From: Anaerotignum sp.
Lineage (GTDB): Bacteria; Bacillota; Clostridia; Lachnospirales; Anaerotignaceae
Direction: 5' to 3'
Assembly (NCBI GenBank): GCA_020024255.1
Contig: JAHHTX010000016.1
Location: forward strand, 1 to 29,103
DNA: 29,103 bases
The stretch's first letter is position 1, and the number at the start of each line of letters is the position of its first letter. The notes under the pieces were generated by a model. It saw only the letters and a program-made list of their open reading frames with translations, ran no database searches and was not told the origin of the DNA. The translations under genes were made by a program, and so were the position numbers. Shown in pieces: positions 13,798 through 21,986 of this stretch.

Positions 13798-16512
13798 TTA
13801 TTCGGGATTTTCAGATACGTTTTGGTCTTTTTCCTCTGACGAGCCACCTGTCTGCATTTCCTCCCACTGCTGCTTTGTTATGAGAACTTTTCTTGGCTTG
13901 CTGCCTTCCTCCTGTCCTACCATACCTCGCCGCTCCAATTCGTCCATGAGTCTTGCAGCACGGTTATAACCAATACGGAACTGTCTTTGCAACATAGAAA
14001 CAGATGCCTTTTCCTTTTCCAGTATCAACTCTACAGCAGGTATATAAAACTCATCTGTTTCCTCTTCTTTTCCTTCGGCTGTTTTGGGCACAGATGTAAT
14101 GTTCTCCACCATTTCCTGCGTATAATTCGGGTGACTTGTTTTCTTTAGAAATGCCACAATATTCTCTACTTCCTTGTCAGTCACAAAAGCTCCCTGCATG
14201 CGGGCAGGCTTGCTCTGCCCTGAAGGATAGAACAACATATCCCCTTTGCCAAGGAGTTTTTCCGCACCCACCATATCCAAAATAGTACGAGAGTCAATAC
14301 CGGAGGATACAGCAAAAGCAAGACGGGAAGGAATATTTGCCTTGATAACCCCTGTGATTACGTCAACAGAAGGACGCTGTGTAGCAATAATCAGGTGCAT
14401 TCCGGCAGCACGAGCCATCTGTGCCAATCGGCAAATGGAATCTTCCACTTCCCCTGGTGCCGCCATCATCAAGTCTGCCAGTTCATCTATAATAATGACA
14501 ATTTGGGACATTTTGGCTTCCGGCTCACCCTGCTCCTCTTTCAACGCATTAAAGCCTTTCATATCTCGTACACCATAGGCGGCAAAATCGTTATATCGTT
14601 GCAGCATTTCCCGCACTGCCCAATTTAAGGCAGCCGATGCCTTTTTCGGGTCGGTAACAACAGGAATGAGTAAATGGGGAATCCCATTATATACGCTCAA
14701 TTCCACCACTTTGGGATCAACCATGAGAAGCTTAACTTCTTTTGGATTGGCTTTGTATAAAATACTTGTAATCAGTGTATTGATACAGACACTTTTTCCG
14801 CTGCCTGTTGCCCCTGCAATAAGCAAATGGGGCATTTTGGCAATATCTGTTACAACAGGCTCTCCTGCAATATCCTCCCCTAACGCAAATGCCAATTTTG
14901 AGGAATGTTGTTTGAACGCATCACTTTCCAAAACTGTACGCAAATACACCGATTGGGTTTCCTTGTTTGGCACTTCAATGCCCACTGCTGCTTTTCCGGG
15001 AATAGGTGCTTCAATACGAATGCCACTTGCCGCCAGATTCAAGGCAATGTCATCTGCAAGATTGACAATCTTGCTGACTTTTACCCCTTGACTGGGCGAC
15101 ACCTCATATCTTGTAACAGTAGGGCCTTTATTGATTTGTATAACCTTTGCATCTACACCAAAACTCTTTAATGTATTTTCCAATTTCTTTGCATTGGCAA
15201 TCATTTCCGTCTTGCCATCGCCACCCTGATTGCCGGGATCACGCCCCAGTAAATCAATGGGCGGAAATACATACGGCTTTTCTTGAACAATATTTTCTCC
15301 CACACTTTTCTCTATATTGCCTTCCGTAATAGGCAGTTCTTCGGATACTCTATCTTCTTTTGCAGCAAACTCTGTCTGTTCCGGTTTCTGCTCTGGTTGT
15401 TCCGCCATCATCGGTTCTGCAGCAGATTCCATAGGAGAAATTTCTACACCGTCATCTTCTATAGGCAATTCTTTCTTTGCCTCCACAATAATGGGAATAT
15501 CCTCTGTTGTAAAATCCTCCTGTACAGGTGCCTTTTCCGTAAAAGGCTGTGCCGATTCCTTCACAAAATCATATATGGGCTTTCTTGGCTCTACTACCCT
15601 TTCATGGTGATGTTTCTGTAAAAATACCGTTTCTTCCACACATGGGTGATCTTGTTTCGGCTCTTTTGTTATTTGAAAATTGAAATCCTGCTTGGAAACT
15701 TTTCTTTTTGATACAGGAATTGGCGTAAACATTTCTTCTGTTTCTTCTGATTCTTCTGTTTCTCCATATTCTCTTTTCACTTTTCCTGCCCGTTTAGATT
15801 CCTTGCCCTCCATATGGCGGATATGGTCTGCCTGACTTTTATTTTCCTCTTGTTTTATCCGTTTTCGTTCTTTGTAATGGTCAACTGCAATGCCCAGTGT
15901 TGAAAAAAAAGAACGCCCTGTTGCCAAAATACCGGAAATCAGAAACAATGCTCCCAGAACCAATGTACTGCCTATGGCATCAAAGAGCCGATAAATCCCT
16001 TCTCCCAAAAAGCCGCCAAGAAGCCCCCCGTTGGACAGTGCACCTTCCCCATAAAGACTTGCTGCATTTTGGAACAATCCTGCATTTTCCTGCACTGCAT
16101 AAGGGTGCAAAAGATGTGCTGCCGAAATTGCTGTCAGTAAAAACAATATGCCCCCACTCAGTCGTACCCCCATCCATTTTCGTTCTGGGGAAATCAGCAT
16201 CCAAACACAATAGGCAATAACCAAAAGGGGTAATATTACACCGCCAACCCCCAATAAGCCTTTTAAAAAGGAACTGCACAAATGCCCAATAATGCCCATT
16301 TTCTCTGTAAGCATACTGACTAATACCACAATGGACACCAATATAATCAAAATCAGAATAATTTCATCTGTAATACTGTCCCCAAACCGTTCATTTCGAA
16401 CAGGTATATGTGTTGTCTGCCGTTTTGCAGGCTGTTTCGTTCCATTTTTGCCTGATGTTGTTTTCTTTTCCACAGGAACTTTTGCCTTTGGTTTTCTTCC
16501 CTGTCCTGCCAA
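13798..16512 (-). CDS. ftsK: DNA translocase FtsK/SpoIIIE
   Basis: 904 residues. Septum-located ATP-driven pump that moves chromosomal DNA at division or into the forespore. Order: charged N-terminus; four membrane helices (about 50-210); a long acidic, Glu/Pro-rich linker (about 225-420); the alpha-beta motor with Walker A GATGSGKSVC near residue 565 and Walker B IIIDELADLM; and a winged-helix gamma domain from about 835 (FRIGYNRAARLMDELERRG) that reads orienting sequences. Start is TTG at 16512 with GAGGTGA eight bases upstream; no better start exists. Own promoter at 16559-16587. It heads the ftsK-rimO-pgsA-cinA-recA group, separated from rimO here by inserted genes. FtsK and SpoIIIE roles cannot be separated by sequence alone. 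Confidence 0.97.
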   Translation of the reverse strand: MAGQGRKPKAKVPVEKKTTSGKNGTKQPAKRQTTHIPVRNERFGDSITDEIILILIILVSIVVLVSMLTEKMGIIGHLCSSFLKGLLGVGGVILPLLVIAYCVWMLISPERKWMGVRLSGGILFLLTAISAAHLLHPYAVQENAGLFQNAASLYGEGALSNGGLLGGFLGEGIYRLFDAIGSTLVLGALFLISGILATGRSFFSTLGIAVDHYKERKRIKQEENKSQADHIRHMEGKESKRAGKVKREYGETEESEETEEMFTPIPVSKRKVSKQDFNFQITKEPKQDHPCVEETVFLQKHHHERVVEPRKPIYDFVKESAQPFTEKAPVQEDFTTEDIPIIVEAKKELPIEDDGVEISPMESAAEPMMAEQPEQKPEQTEFAAKEDRVSEELPITEGNIEKSVGENIVQEKPYVFPPIDLLGRDPGNQGGDGKTEMIANAKKLENTLKSFGVDAKVIQINKGPTVTRYEVSPSQGVKVSKIVNLADDIALNLAASGIRIEAPIPGKAAVGIEVPNKETQSVYLRTVLESDAFKQHSSKLAFALGEDIAGEPVVTDIAKMPHLLIAGATGSGKSVCINTLITSILYKANPKEVKLLMVDPKVVELSVYNGIPHLLIPVVTDPKKASAALNWAVREMLQRYNDFAAYGVRDMKGFNALKEEQGEPEAKMSQIVIIIDELADLMMAAPGEVEDSICRLAQMARAAGMHLIIATQRPSVDVITGVIKANIPSRLAFAVSSGIDSRTILDMVGAEKLLGKGDMLFYPSGQSKPARMQGAFVTDKEVENIVAFLKKTSHPNYTQEMVENITSVPKTAEGKEEETDEFYIPAVELILEKEKASVSMLQRQFRIGYNRAARLMDELERRGMVGQEEGSKPRKVLITKQQWEEMQTGGSSEEKDQNVSENPE

Positions 16513-16558
16513 AACTGTTTCACCTCAATTCTTATTTTTATAAATACTCTGGCTTTTT

Positions 16559-16587
16559 ATTATAGCTGATTTTTCCTCATTTTTCAA
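16559..16587 (-). promoter_or_regulatory. ftsK promoter
   Basis: -35 TTGAAA (16582-16587), 17-bp spacer, -10 TATAAT (16559-16564), about 47 bp before the TTG start. Confidence 0.78.
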
Positions 16588-16620
16588 ATTAAATCACGCA
16601 CTTTTGTTCCCACATACAGC

Positions 16621-16659
16621 AAAAAACGGCAACAGATTTTCCCTTTCTGCCACCGTTTT
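16621..16659 (-). terminator. Terminator of the deaminase gene
   Basis: A 14-bp stem (16623-16636 with 16646-16659) with three G-U pairs that form only in minus-strand RNA, a nine-base loop and a U6 tract; immediately after the deaminase stop codon. Confidence 0.85.
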
Positions 16660-16664
16660 CCATT

Positions 16665-17129
16665 TTATTCCGATTTAGGCATTGCATTGTCCATTGCCAT
16701 CACTTCAATACCGGCTTCCTCCAAAATCCGCTGTGCCAGTTCATCAGGATATGTTCCCTTGTGGACAATCCGCTTAATCCCTGCATTGATAATCATTTTT
16801 GCACAAATCACACAAGGCTGTAATGTAATATAAATAGTTGCGCCCTCTGTGGAAATTCCCAATTTTGCCGCCTGTATAATGGCATTTTGTTCTGCATGTA
16901 AAGCACGGCAAAGCTCATGTCGCTGTCCGGAAGGAATTCCCAAACGATCCCTTTCGCAATAGCCCATGTCTGTACAATGGGCAAGACCTGTAGGTGCACC
17001 GTTATATCCTGTTGTAATGATGCAGTTTTCCTTAACGATTACCGCTCCCACCTGTCTTCGCAGACAAGTTGATCTTGTTTTGACAATTTCTGCAATTTTC
17101 ATAAAATATTCGTCCCAACTGGCTCTCAT
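16665..17129 (-). CDS. Deoxycytidylate (dCMP) deaminase family protein
   Basis: 154 residues of the cytidine/deoxycytidylate deaminase fold. Zinc ligands and catalytic glutamate: HAE at 78-80 and PCxxC with Cys106 and Cys109. The extra Cys/His region between residues 47 and 75 (HCTDMGYCERDRLGIPSG) is typical of dCMP deaminase/ComEB-type enzymes, which convert dCMP to dUMP for thymidylate synthesis. A ComE operon role is not suggested by the neighbours. ATG 17129 has GGAGGAA upstream. A promoter lies at 17206-17234, and the intervening leader has a small inverted repeat (17175-17189, CAGAGA/TCTCTG) of unknown meaning. Confidence 0.93.
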   Translation of the reverse strand: MRASWDEYFMKIAEIVKTRSTCLRRQVGAVIVKENCIITTGYNGAPTGLAHCTDMGYCERDRLGIPSGQRHELCRALHAEQNAIIQAAKLGISTEGATIYITLQPCVICAKMIINAGIKRIVHKGTYPDELAQRILEEAGIEVMAMDNAMPKSE

Positions 17130-17205
17130 CTGTATTCCTCCGTATACTACCTGCCCTTTTGTCCTATCTATGGGCAGAGATATTCTCTGTATATATGATA
17201 TGAAT

Positions 17206-17234
17206 ATTATACAAACATCTCTTTTTTATTGCAA
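17206..17234 (-). promoter_or_regulatory. Promoter of the dCMP deaminase gene
   Basis: -35 TTGCAA (17229-17234), 17-bp spacer, consensus -10 TATAAT (17206-17211). Confidence 0.78.
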
Positions 17235-17320
17235 GAGACTTGCAGAGTAAAGGTGTATTCGCATTAAAAATTGAAATTTTTCCACTTTTCTTTTTTGTAT
17301 TTCTTTCGTTATCCACAACA

Positions 17321-17357
17321 CAAAGAAACCCCGAAAACATAAGGTTTTCGGGGTTTC
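17321..17357 (-). terminator. Terminator of the rplM-rpsI operon
   Basis: Perfect 14-bp stem (17325-17338 with 17344-17357, core CCCCGAAAAC) and a five-base loop, followed by UUUGUG; 25 bp after the rpsI stop. Confidence 0.88.
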
Positions 17358-17382
17358 TGTAAATTTCGTAATATACACCCAA

Positions 17383-17775
17383 TTATCTCTTGGAGAACTG
17401 AGGCGCGCGACGAGCTGCTTTGAGACCGTATTTCTTTCTTTCTTTCATACGAGGGTCTCTTGTCAGGAAGCCTGCTTTTTTCAGAGAAGGTCTGAAATCG
17501 CTGTCTGCCTGAAGCAGTGCTCTAGAGATACCGTGTCTGATTGCACCTGCCTGACCTGTGAAGCCACCGCCATGTACATTTACCAGAACGTCAAATTTTG
17601 CTGTTGTATCTGTCAATTCCAAAGGCTGACGAACAATCAGTTTCAGTGTTTCCAAACCGAAATATTCATCAATATCTCTTTTATTGATTGTAATTTTACC
17701 GCTGCCGGGTACCAAGTATACTCTGGCTACGGAAGATTTTCTTCTGCCTGTACCGTAATATCTAGCTGCTGCCAT
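17383..17775 (-). CDS. rpsI: 30S ribosomal protein S9
   Basis: 130 residues, normal length. Small-subunit head protein whose C-terminal tail reaches the P-site tRNA. Recognised from YYGTGRRKSSVARVYLVPG at the N-terminus, GGGFTGQAGAIRHGISRALL in the middle and the invariant basic C-terminus ending in SKR. It follows rplM by 18 bp with its own AGGAGG-like site; the two form the universally conserved rplM-rpsI operon, ended by the hairpin at 17325-17357. Confidence 0.99.
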   Translation of the reverse strand: MAAARYYGTGRRKSSVARVYLVPGSGKITINKRDIDEYFGLETLKLIVRQPLELTDTTAKFDVLVNVHGGGFTGQAGAIRHGISRALLQADSDFRPSLKKAGFLTRDPRMKERKKYGLKAARRAPQFSKR

Positions 17776-17793
17776 GATGCTTTCCTCCTTCTA

Positions 17794-18231
17794 TTAAAAT
17801 TTCAGTTCTAAAACTTCAGGTTTCTGTGCTGCATGGGGATGTTCTGCACCTGCATAAACGTGCAGTTTGGAGAACATCTTTCTGCCCAGAGCATTTTTAG
17901 GAAGCATACCTTTTACAGCATGTTCGATTACTCTTTCAGGGTGTGTTTCCAGCATCTTATCCAGTCTTACTGTTTTCAGACCGCCGATGTAGCCTGTGTG
18001 ATGATGATACAGTTTCTGTGTCATCTTTTTGCCTGTTACAGCAACTTTTTCTGCATTGACAACGATAACATAGTCGCCCATGTCTACGTTAGGTGCATAC
18101 TGGGGTTTATTTTTCCCTCTCAGAATTGTTGCGATTTCGGAAGCCAGACGGCCCAGTGTCAGGTCTGTTGCATCTACAACATACCATTTCTTTACTACAT
18201 CTGCTTCTTTCGCAATGTAAGTTGTTCTCAT
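17794..18231 (-). CDS. rplM: 50S ribosomal protein L13
   Basis: 145 residues, normal length; early-assembling large-subunit protein. Signatures: KWYVVDATDLTLGRLAS near the N-terminus, GDYVIVVNAEKV, KLYHHHTGYIGGLK and the VKGMLPKN segment. ATG 18231 was chosen over an upstream in-frame ATG because GGGAGG lies eight bases before it. Transcribed from the perfect-consensus promoter at 18399-18427 through a leader of about 160 bases with hairpins, consistent with autogenous control known for L13 operons in Firmicutes. Confidence 0.99.
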   Translation of the reverse strand: MRTTYIAKEADVVKKWYVVDATDLTLGRLASEIATILRGKNKPQYAPNVDMGDYVIVVNAEKVAVTGKKMTQKLYHHHTGYIGGLKTVRLDKMLETHPERVIEHAVKGMLPKNALGRKMFSKLHVYAGAEHPHAAQKPEVLELKF

Positions 18232-18398
18232 GGTCTTTACCTCCCTCATTATTTTTTCGTTGACTCTTTGACTTTGCGAAAATACGGGAATATTTCCGCA
18301 ATCTCCATTATGTCCTTTGACATAACTTATTGAGTCCCACCTTGAGAAACATATATTTAAAACGGAAAACCGTTCTAAACGCTAAATTCAACTTTTTT
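18232..18398 (-). promoter_or_regulatory. Structured leader of rplM-rpsI
   Basis: The 5' untranslated region contains three good hairpins: AACGG/CCGTT at 18361-18374, a perfect 7-bp stem with a four-base loop at 18308-18325, and a 9-bp stem at 18276-18299. L13 leaders (Rfam L13-leader family) are known as autoregulatory binding sites in Firmicutes; I infer membership from position and structure, without an alignment. Confidence 0.5.
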
Positions 18399-18427
18399 AT
18401 TATATTATACAGATTCTGGTCTGTCAA
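18399..18427 (-). promoter_or_regulatory. Perfect-consensus promoter of rplM-rpsI
   Basis: -35 TTGACA (18422-18427), 17-bp spacer, -10 TATAAT (18399-18404): both hexamers fully consensus. The -35 and spacer are embedded in the last eight codons of truA. Confidence 0.92.
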
Positions 18428-19193
18428 TAGATTTTCCTTGATTTTCAGCCATTTCATAATAAATTTTCATCAAAGTCAGTCCTTGTGGCTCTGCCGTCTG
18501 CCCTGCACGTCTGCGGTCTTTCGATAAAATAATGGAAGAAATCGCCTGTGGTTCTATCTTCCCCTGACCTACAGCAATGAGCGTTCCTGCAATAATTCTG
18601 ACCATATTATATAAAAATCCGTCACCTGTCACATACAAGCGAATAAAATGCCCTTCCTGTTCCACATGACAATCAAAAATCGTCCGCACCGTAGAAGAAA
18701 CCGTGCTGCCTGCGGCACAAAAAGCCTGAAAATCATGTGTTCCCATAAAAGCCTTGGCTCCTTCGTTCATTTTGTCCACATCTAATGATGTATAAACAAA
18801 TGTACTATACAAACGTTCTTTGGGATTGGGCAATGTATCTTGATATATTTGGTATTGATACGTTTTTTTCACACAGTCAAATCGAGGGTGAAAATTTTCC
18901 GATACTTCCTCCGCTTTTGTGACAACAATATCCGCAGGCAGAAAAGAGCGAATTGCAAAAGGAATTTTTTCTGGTGGAATAGTCGTTTCAACGTCAATAA
19001 CCGCTCTCTGTCCCAAAGCGTGGACCCCTGCATCTGTACGGCTTGCGCCGATACATGCCAAATCGGGACGACGAAAAAGCTGCCGCAGTCCCTTTTCCAA
19101 TTCTCCCTCTACCGTTCGCACTGCCGGAGATTTTTGTTTCTGCCAACCGGAATAATCCGTCCCATCATAGGCAATCGTTAACAGTATTCGCAT
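18405..19193 (-). CDS. truA: tRNA pseudouridine(38-40) synthase TruA
   Basis: 262 residues, full length. Isomerises uridines 38-40 of the tRNA anticodon arm to pseudouridine. The catalytic aspartate is D54 in GASRTDAGVHALGQ; IAYDGTDYSGWQ near the start and GDGFLYNMVRIIAGTL in the C-terminal half are family hallmarks. Start ATG 19193, three bases after the upstream stop. The normal Firmicute order ecfA1-ecfA2-ecfT-truA-rplM-rpsI is kept except that an acyltransferase gene has been inserted before truA. Its 3' end doubles as part of the rplM promoter. Confidence 0.98.
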   Translation of the reverse strand: MRILLTIAYDGTDYSGWQKQKSPAVRTVEGELEKGLRQLFRRPDLACIGASRTDAGVHALGQRAVIDVETTIPPEKIPFAIRSFLPADIVVTKAEEVSENFHPRFDCVKKTYQYQIYQDTLPNPKERLYSTFVYTSLDVDKMNEGAKAFMGTHDFQAFCAAGSTVSSTVRTIFDCHVEQEGHFIRLYVTGDGFLYNMVRIIAGTLIAVGQGKIEPQAISSIILSKDRRRAGQTAEPQGLTLMKIYYEMAENQGKSIDRPESV

Positions 19194-19196
19194 CTG

Positions 19197-20225
19197 CTAC
19201 ACCTTCTTCCTCTTTTGATACCATATCCAAATACTGCCGAGTGCAAATGCACCACCCAAACAAAGTACTGCTCGCAAACAAAGCTGATACAAGGCTTTCA
19301 CTTGCAATAAAGCCAACAGCTTATCCTGCACAAAATATAGCCAAATTCCATGATATAAATAAATATAAAAACTCATACCGTTGATTCCCTGCAAAAAGCG
19401 AAAACGAAAGAAACCTTCGCTCCAATTTTTACCTATCCAAAATACAGCTAACAGAGCAAAACACACATACAACGTATGTACATCTTCCAAAAACGGCACA
19501 GAAAACTTGCCCGTCGTATTACCATATGCCAAAAGTCCATCAGCAAACAGGAATATGGCAAAACCAAAAAGGATATATTTCCCATTCTTTTGCAGTCCTG
19601 CCAAAAAACAATCGTAATATCTGCCTGCATAGCAACCCAACACCCAATAAGCAAGATAGGAAGAAAAGACACGGTCATTATATGCAAAAGAGAACTCAGG
19701 AAAACAAAGTGCAAGCATTGTGGGCAATCCTTCATGAAACAGCCGCATCAAAAGTACAGACACAACAGCTGCCAGCCAAAAATCCACCTTTTCCACCATT
19801 TTTCTCCAAAGGGGCATAAGTAGATAAAATTGAAATAAAATAATAACAAAATAAAATGGCGCAATCATGTCCCCAAGAAGCAAAGAACGCAGCAAAAACC
19901 TGAAATCAAAGGTATAGTAGTGCAAAAAAATCAAACCAAAATAAGAAACTACCGTCGCAATGACATAAGGAATCCCGATTTTTCGGATTCTGCTTTTCAT
20001 AAAATGCCCATAGGAAAAATCCGGCTTCATTTTCCTAAAAAACTTCAAAGCCGAAAGAAACAAAAAGCCCTGTACCACAAATGCAGACAGCCGCCAAGAA
20101 AGAAACACAACAAAATAAGAAAACCCATACTGTTCCGGTGAACCTATGACAACTGAGCAAATATGAATCCACATTACCAAAAGGCAAAGTACTGTATTCA
20201 CAAAAGAAATTTCTTGTTTTTTCAT
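19197..20225 (-). CDS. Acyltransferase-3 family membrane protein
   Basis: 342 residues with about ten hydrophobic helices. Matches the acyltransferase 3/OafA-like family, whose members O-acetylate sugars, peptidoglycan or other envelope polymers: an N-terminal helix with FVNTVLCLLVMWIHICSVV (the position of the usual catalytic-site His), FYFVIILFQFYLLMPLW in the middle and the NGMSFYIYLYHGIW C-terminal block. Substrate unknown. The ATG at 20225 has AGAAGGTG upstream; a much longer open frame before it runs through the terminator hairpin and is not coding. It lies between ecfT and truA, which normally adjoin, so it is an insertion into that operon. Confidence 0.82.
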   Translation of the reverse strand: MKKQEISFVNTVLCLLVMWIHICSVVIGSPEQYGFSYFVVFLSWRLSAFVVQGFLFLSALKFFRKMKPDFSYGHFMKSRIRKIGIPYVIATVVSYFGLIFLHYYTFDFRFLLRSLLLGDMIAPFYFVIILFQFYLLMPLWRKMVEKVDFWLAAVVSVLLMRLFHEGLPTMLALCFPEFSFAYNDRVFSSYLAYWVLGCYAGRYYDCFLAGLQKNGKYILFGFAIFLFADGLLAYGNTTGKFSVPFLEDVHTLYVCFALLAVFWIGKNWSEGFFRFRFLQGINGMSFYIYLYHGIWLYFVQDKLLALLQVKALYQLCLRAVLCLGGAFALGSIWIWYQKRKKV

Positions 20226-20257
20226 TCCACACCTTCTTACAGTCGTCTTTTCGCAGA

Positions 20258-20296
20258 AACTCCCTCGCCATGACCAATAAAGGCTACGAGGGAGTT
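20258..20296 (-). terminator. Hairpin after ecfT, possible terminator/attenuator
   Basis: A 10-bp perfect stem AACTCCCTCG (20258-20267) with its complement (20287-20296) and a 19-base loop, just after the ecfT stop. The U run is poor (UUUCUG), so it may only attenuate read-through to the acyltransferase gene, for which I see no separate promoter. Confidence 0.55.
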
Positions 20297-20307
20297 CTGT
20301 TTTCTGA

Positions 20308-21132
20308 TCAAATCCAAAAATGTACCGTATTGCCCAAGAAACGCAAACCAATGGTCAAACAAAAATACACAGCTGTCAGCACAACAGCTTTATAATCCCC
20401 ACTGTGCATTTTCATGACATTCATACGTGTTCTGTTTTCATCTCCATGATAGCATCTTGCTTCCATTGCCATGGCCAGCTCATCTGCACGGCGGAATGCC
20501 GAAATAAACAAGGGAACCAATATGGGAATCAAACTCTTGGCACGCTGCAAAAGATTGCCTGTATCAAAGTCTGCACCTCTTGCCTGCTGCGCCTTCATAA
20601 TTTTATCCGTTTCATCTAAAAGGGTCGGAATAAAACGGAGTGCAATAGTCATCATCATGGCAATTTCATGGGCAGGCACACCGATTTTCTTAAATGGACG
20701 CAAAAGATATTCAATGCCATCTGTCAGCTGAATAGGTGTTGTGGTCAATGTCAAAAGGGAAGAACCCACAATAAGCAGTACCAGCCTGATACACATTCTG
20801 GCTGCCATATAAATCCCTGCTGTGGTAATCTTCAAAAACTTCCACTGCCAAAGTACCTCACCGCCCTGTGTCAGAAACAAGTTGATGACTGCCGTAAACA
20901 ATATAATGATTAAAATGCTTTTCAGTCCTCGAAGCATAAATTTTGCCGGTACTTTGGAAACATAAATCACCGCTCCCAAAATTGCCGTCACCACAACATA
21001 GCCCATGATATTATCTACAATAAACAGGGAGATAATATATAAAAATGTAATGATTATTTTGACTCTGGCATCCATACGATGAATGGGCGAGGATACCGGA
21101 TAATATTGTCCTATGGTAATATCACGAATCAT
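20308..21132 (-). CDS. ecfT: ECF transporter transmembrane protein EcfT
   Basis: 274 residues. Membrane scaffold that couples the two ATPases to substrate-binding S proteins in group II ECF importers for vitamins and metals. Five to six membrane helices; the two coupling motifs that contact the ATPases are QQARG (184-186 ARG) and MEARCY (225-228). Start overlaps the ecfA2 stop by four bases. No S component is in the window, so this is the shared energizing module serving S proteins encoded elsewhere, as usual in Firmicutes. Confidence 0.96.
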   Translation of the reverse strand: MIRDITIGQYYPVSSPIHRMDARVKIIITFLYIISLFIVDNIMGYVVVTAILGAVIYVSKVPAKFMLRGLKSILIIILFTAVINLFLTQGGEVLWQWKFLKITTAGIYMAARMCIRLVLLIVGSSLLTLTTTPIQLTDGIEYLLRPFKKIGVPAHEIAMMMTIALRFIPTLLDETDKIMKAQQARGADFDTGNLLQRAKSLIPILVPLFISAFRRADELAMAMEARCYHGDENRTRMNVMKMHSGDYKAVVLTAVYFCLTIGLRFLGNTVHFWI

Positions 21133-21986
21133 GCTTTCACCTGCTTTAACAACTTCAACAACGCTTCTCTTGCTTCCTCAACAGTATAGATATTGGTCGG
21201 TACAGCAAACCCCTGTTTTTTCAGTTCTGCAAAGACATAACTGATTTGCGGTGCTGCTAATCCCATTTGCTCCAACTCTTCTACATGAGAAAAAATTTCT
21301 CCGGGCGTACCCTGCATTGCCACTTTTCCTTTATGCATGACAATGATACGGTCTACCAGTTTGGCAACGTCCTCCATGCTGTGGCTTACCAGAATAACCG
21401 TAATACCTCTTTGGTCATGCAGGTCTTTGATTGCCTGCAAAATCCCATCTCTGCCTCTTGGGTCAAGGCCTGCTGTAGGCTCGTCCAAAATCAAAACTTC
21501 TGGATTCATGGCAAGAACACCTGCAATGGCAACACGACGTTTCTGCCCACCGGAAAGCTCAAAAGGCGATTTTTCATATACTTCCTCAGAAAGCCCCACT
21601 GTCTGCAAAGCAGAAATAACACTTTCACGTATTTCTTCCGAAGAAAGTCCCATATTGGTTGGACCAAAAGCTACATCTTTATATACTGTCATTTCAAAAA
21701 GTTGGTATTCTGGATACTGAAAGGCAAGACCAATACGACGACGTACTTCTTTTATCTTTGTCTTATCCTTGTGTATGTTTTCTCCATCTAGTAAAATTTC
21801 ACCAGAAGTAGGGGAAAGTGTTCCGTTCAAATGCTGTATCAGCGTAGATTTTCCAGAGCCAGTATGTCCAATCAGGCCAATAAATTCCCCTTTTTGAATT
21901 TCCAAACTAACATCATCTAATGCAGTTTTTTCAAAGGTTGTATCTGCATTATAGATATGGGTCAAGTGGTTGATTTGAATTGACAT
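21129..21986 (-). CDS. ecfA2: ECF transporter ATPase EcfA2
   Basis: 285 residues. ABC ATPase: Walker A GHTGSGKST (40-48), Q-loop FQYPEYQLF, signature ELSGGQKRR, Walker B VLILDEPTAGLD and the H-loop SHSMEDV. The C-terminal extension characteristic of ECF ATPases is present. It pairs with EcfA1 as a heterodimer bound to EcfT. Start ATG 21986 lies 25 bp inside the end of ecfA1, so translation is coupled; the ribosome binding site is weak. Confidence 0.96.
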   Translation of the reverse strand: MSIQINHLTHIYNADTTFEKTALDDVSLEIQKGEFIGLIGHTGSGKSTLIQHLNGTLSPTSGEILLDGENIHKDKTKIKEVRRRIGLAFQYPEYQLFEMTVYKDVAFGPTNMGLSSEEIRESVISALQTVGLSEEVYEKSPFELSGGQKRRVAIAGVLAMNPEVLILDEPTAGLDPRGRDGILQAIKDLHDQRGITVILVSHSMEDVAKLVDRIIVMHKGKVAMQGTPGEIFSHVEELEQMGLAAPQISYVFAELKKQGFAVPTNIYTVEEAREALLKLLKQVKA

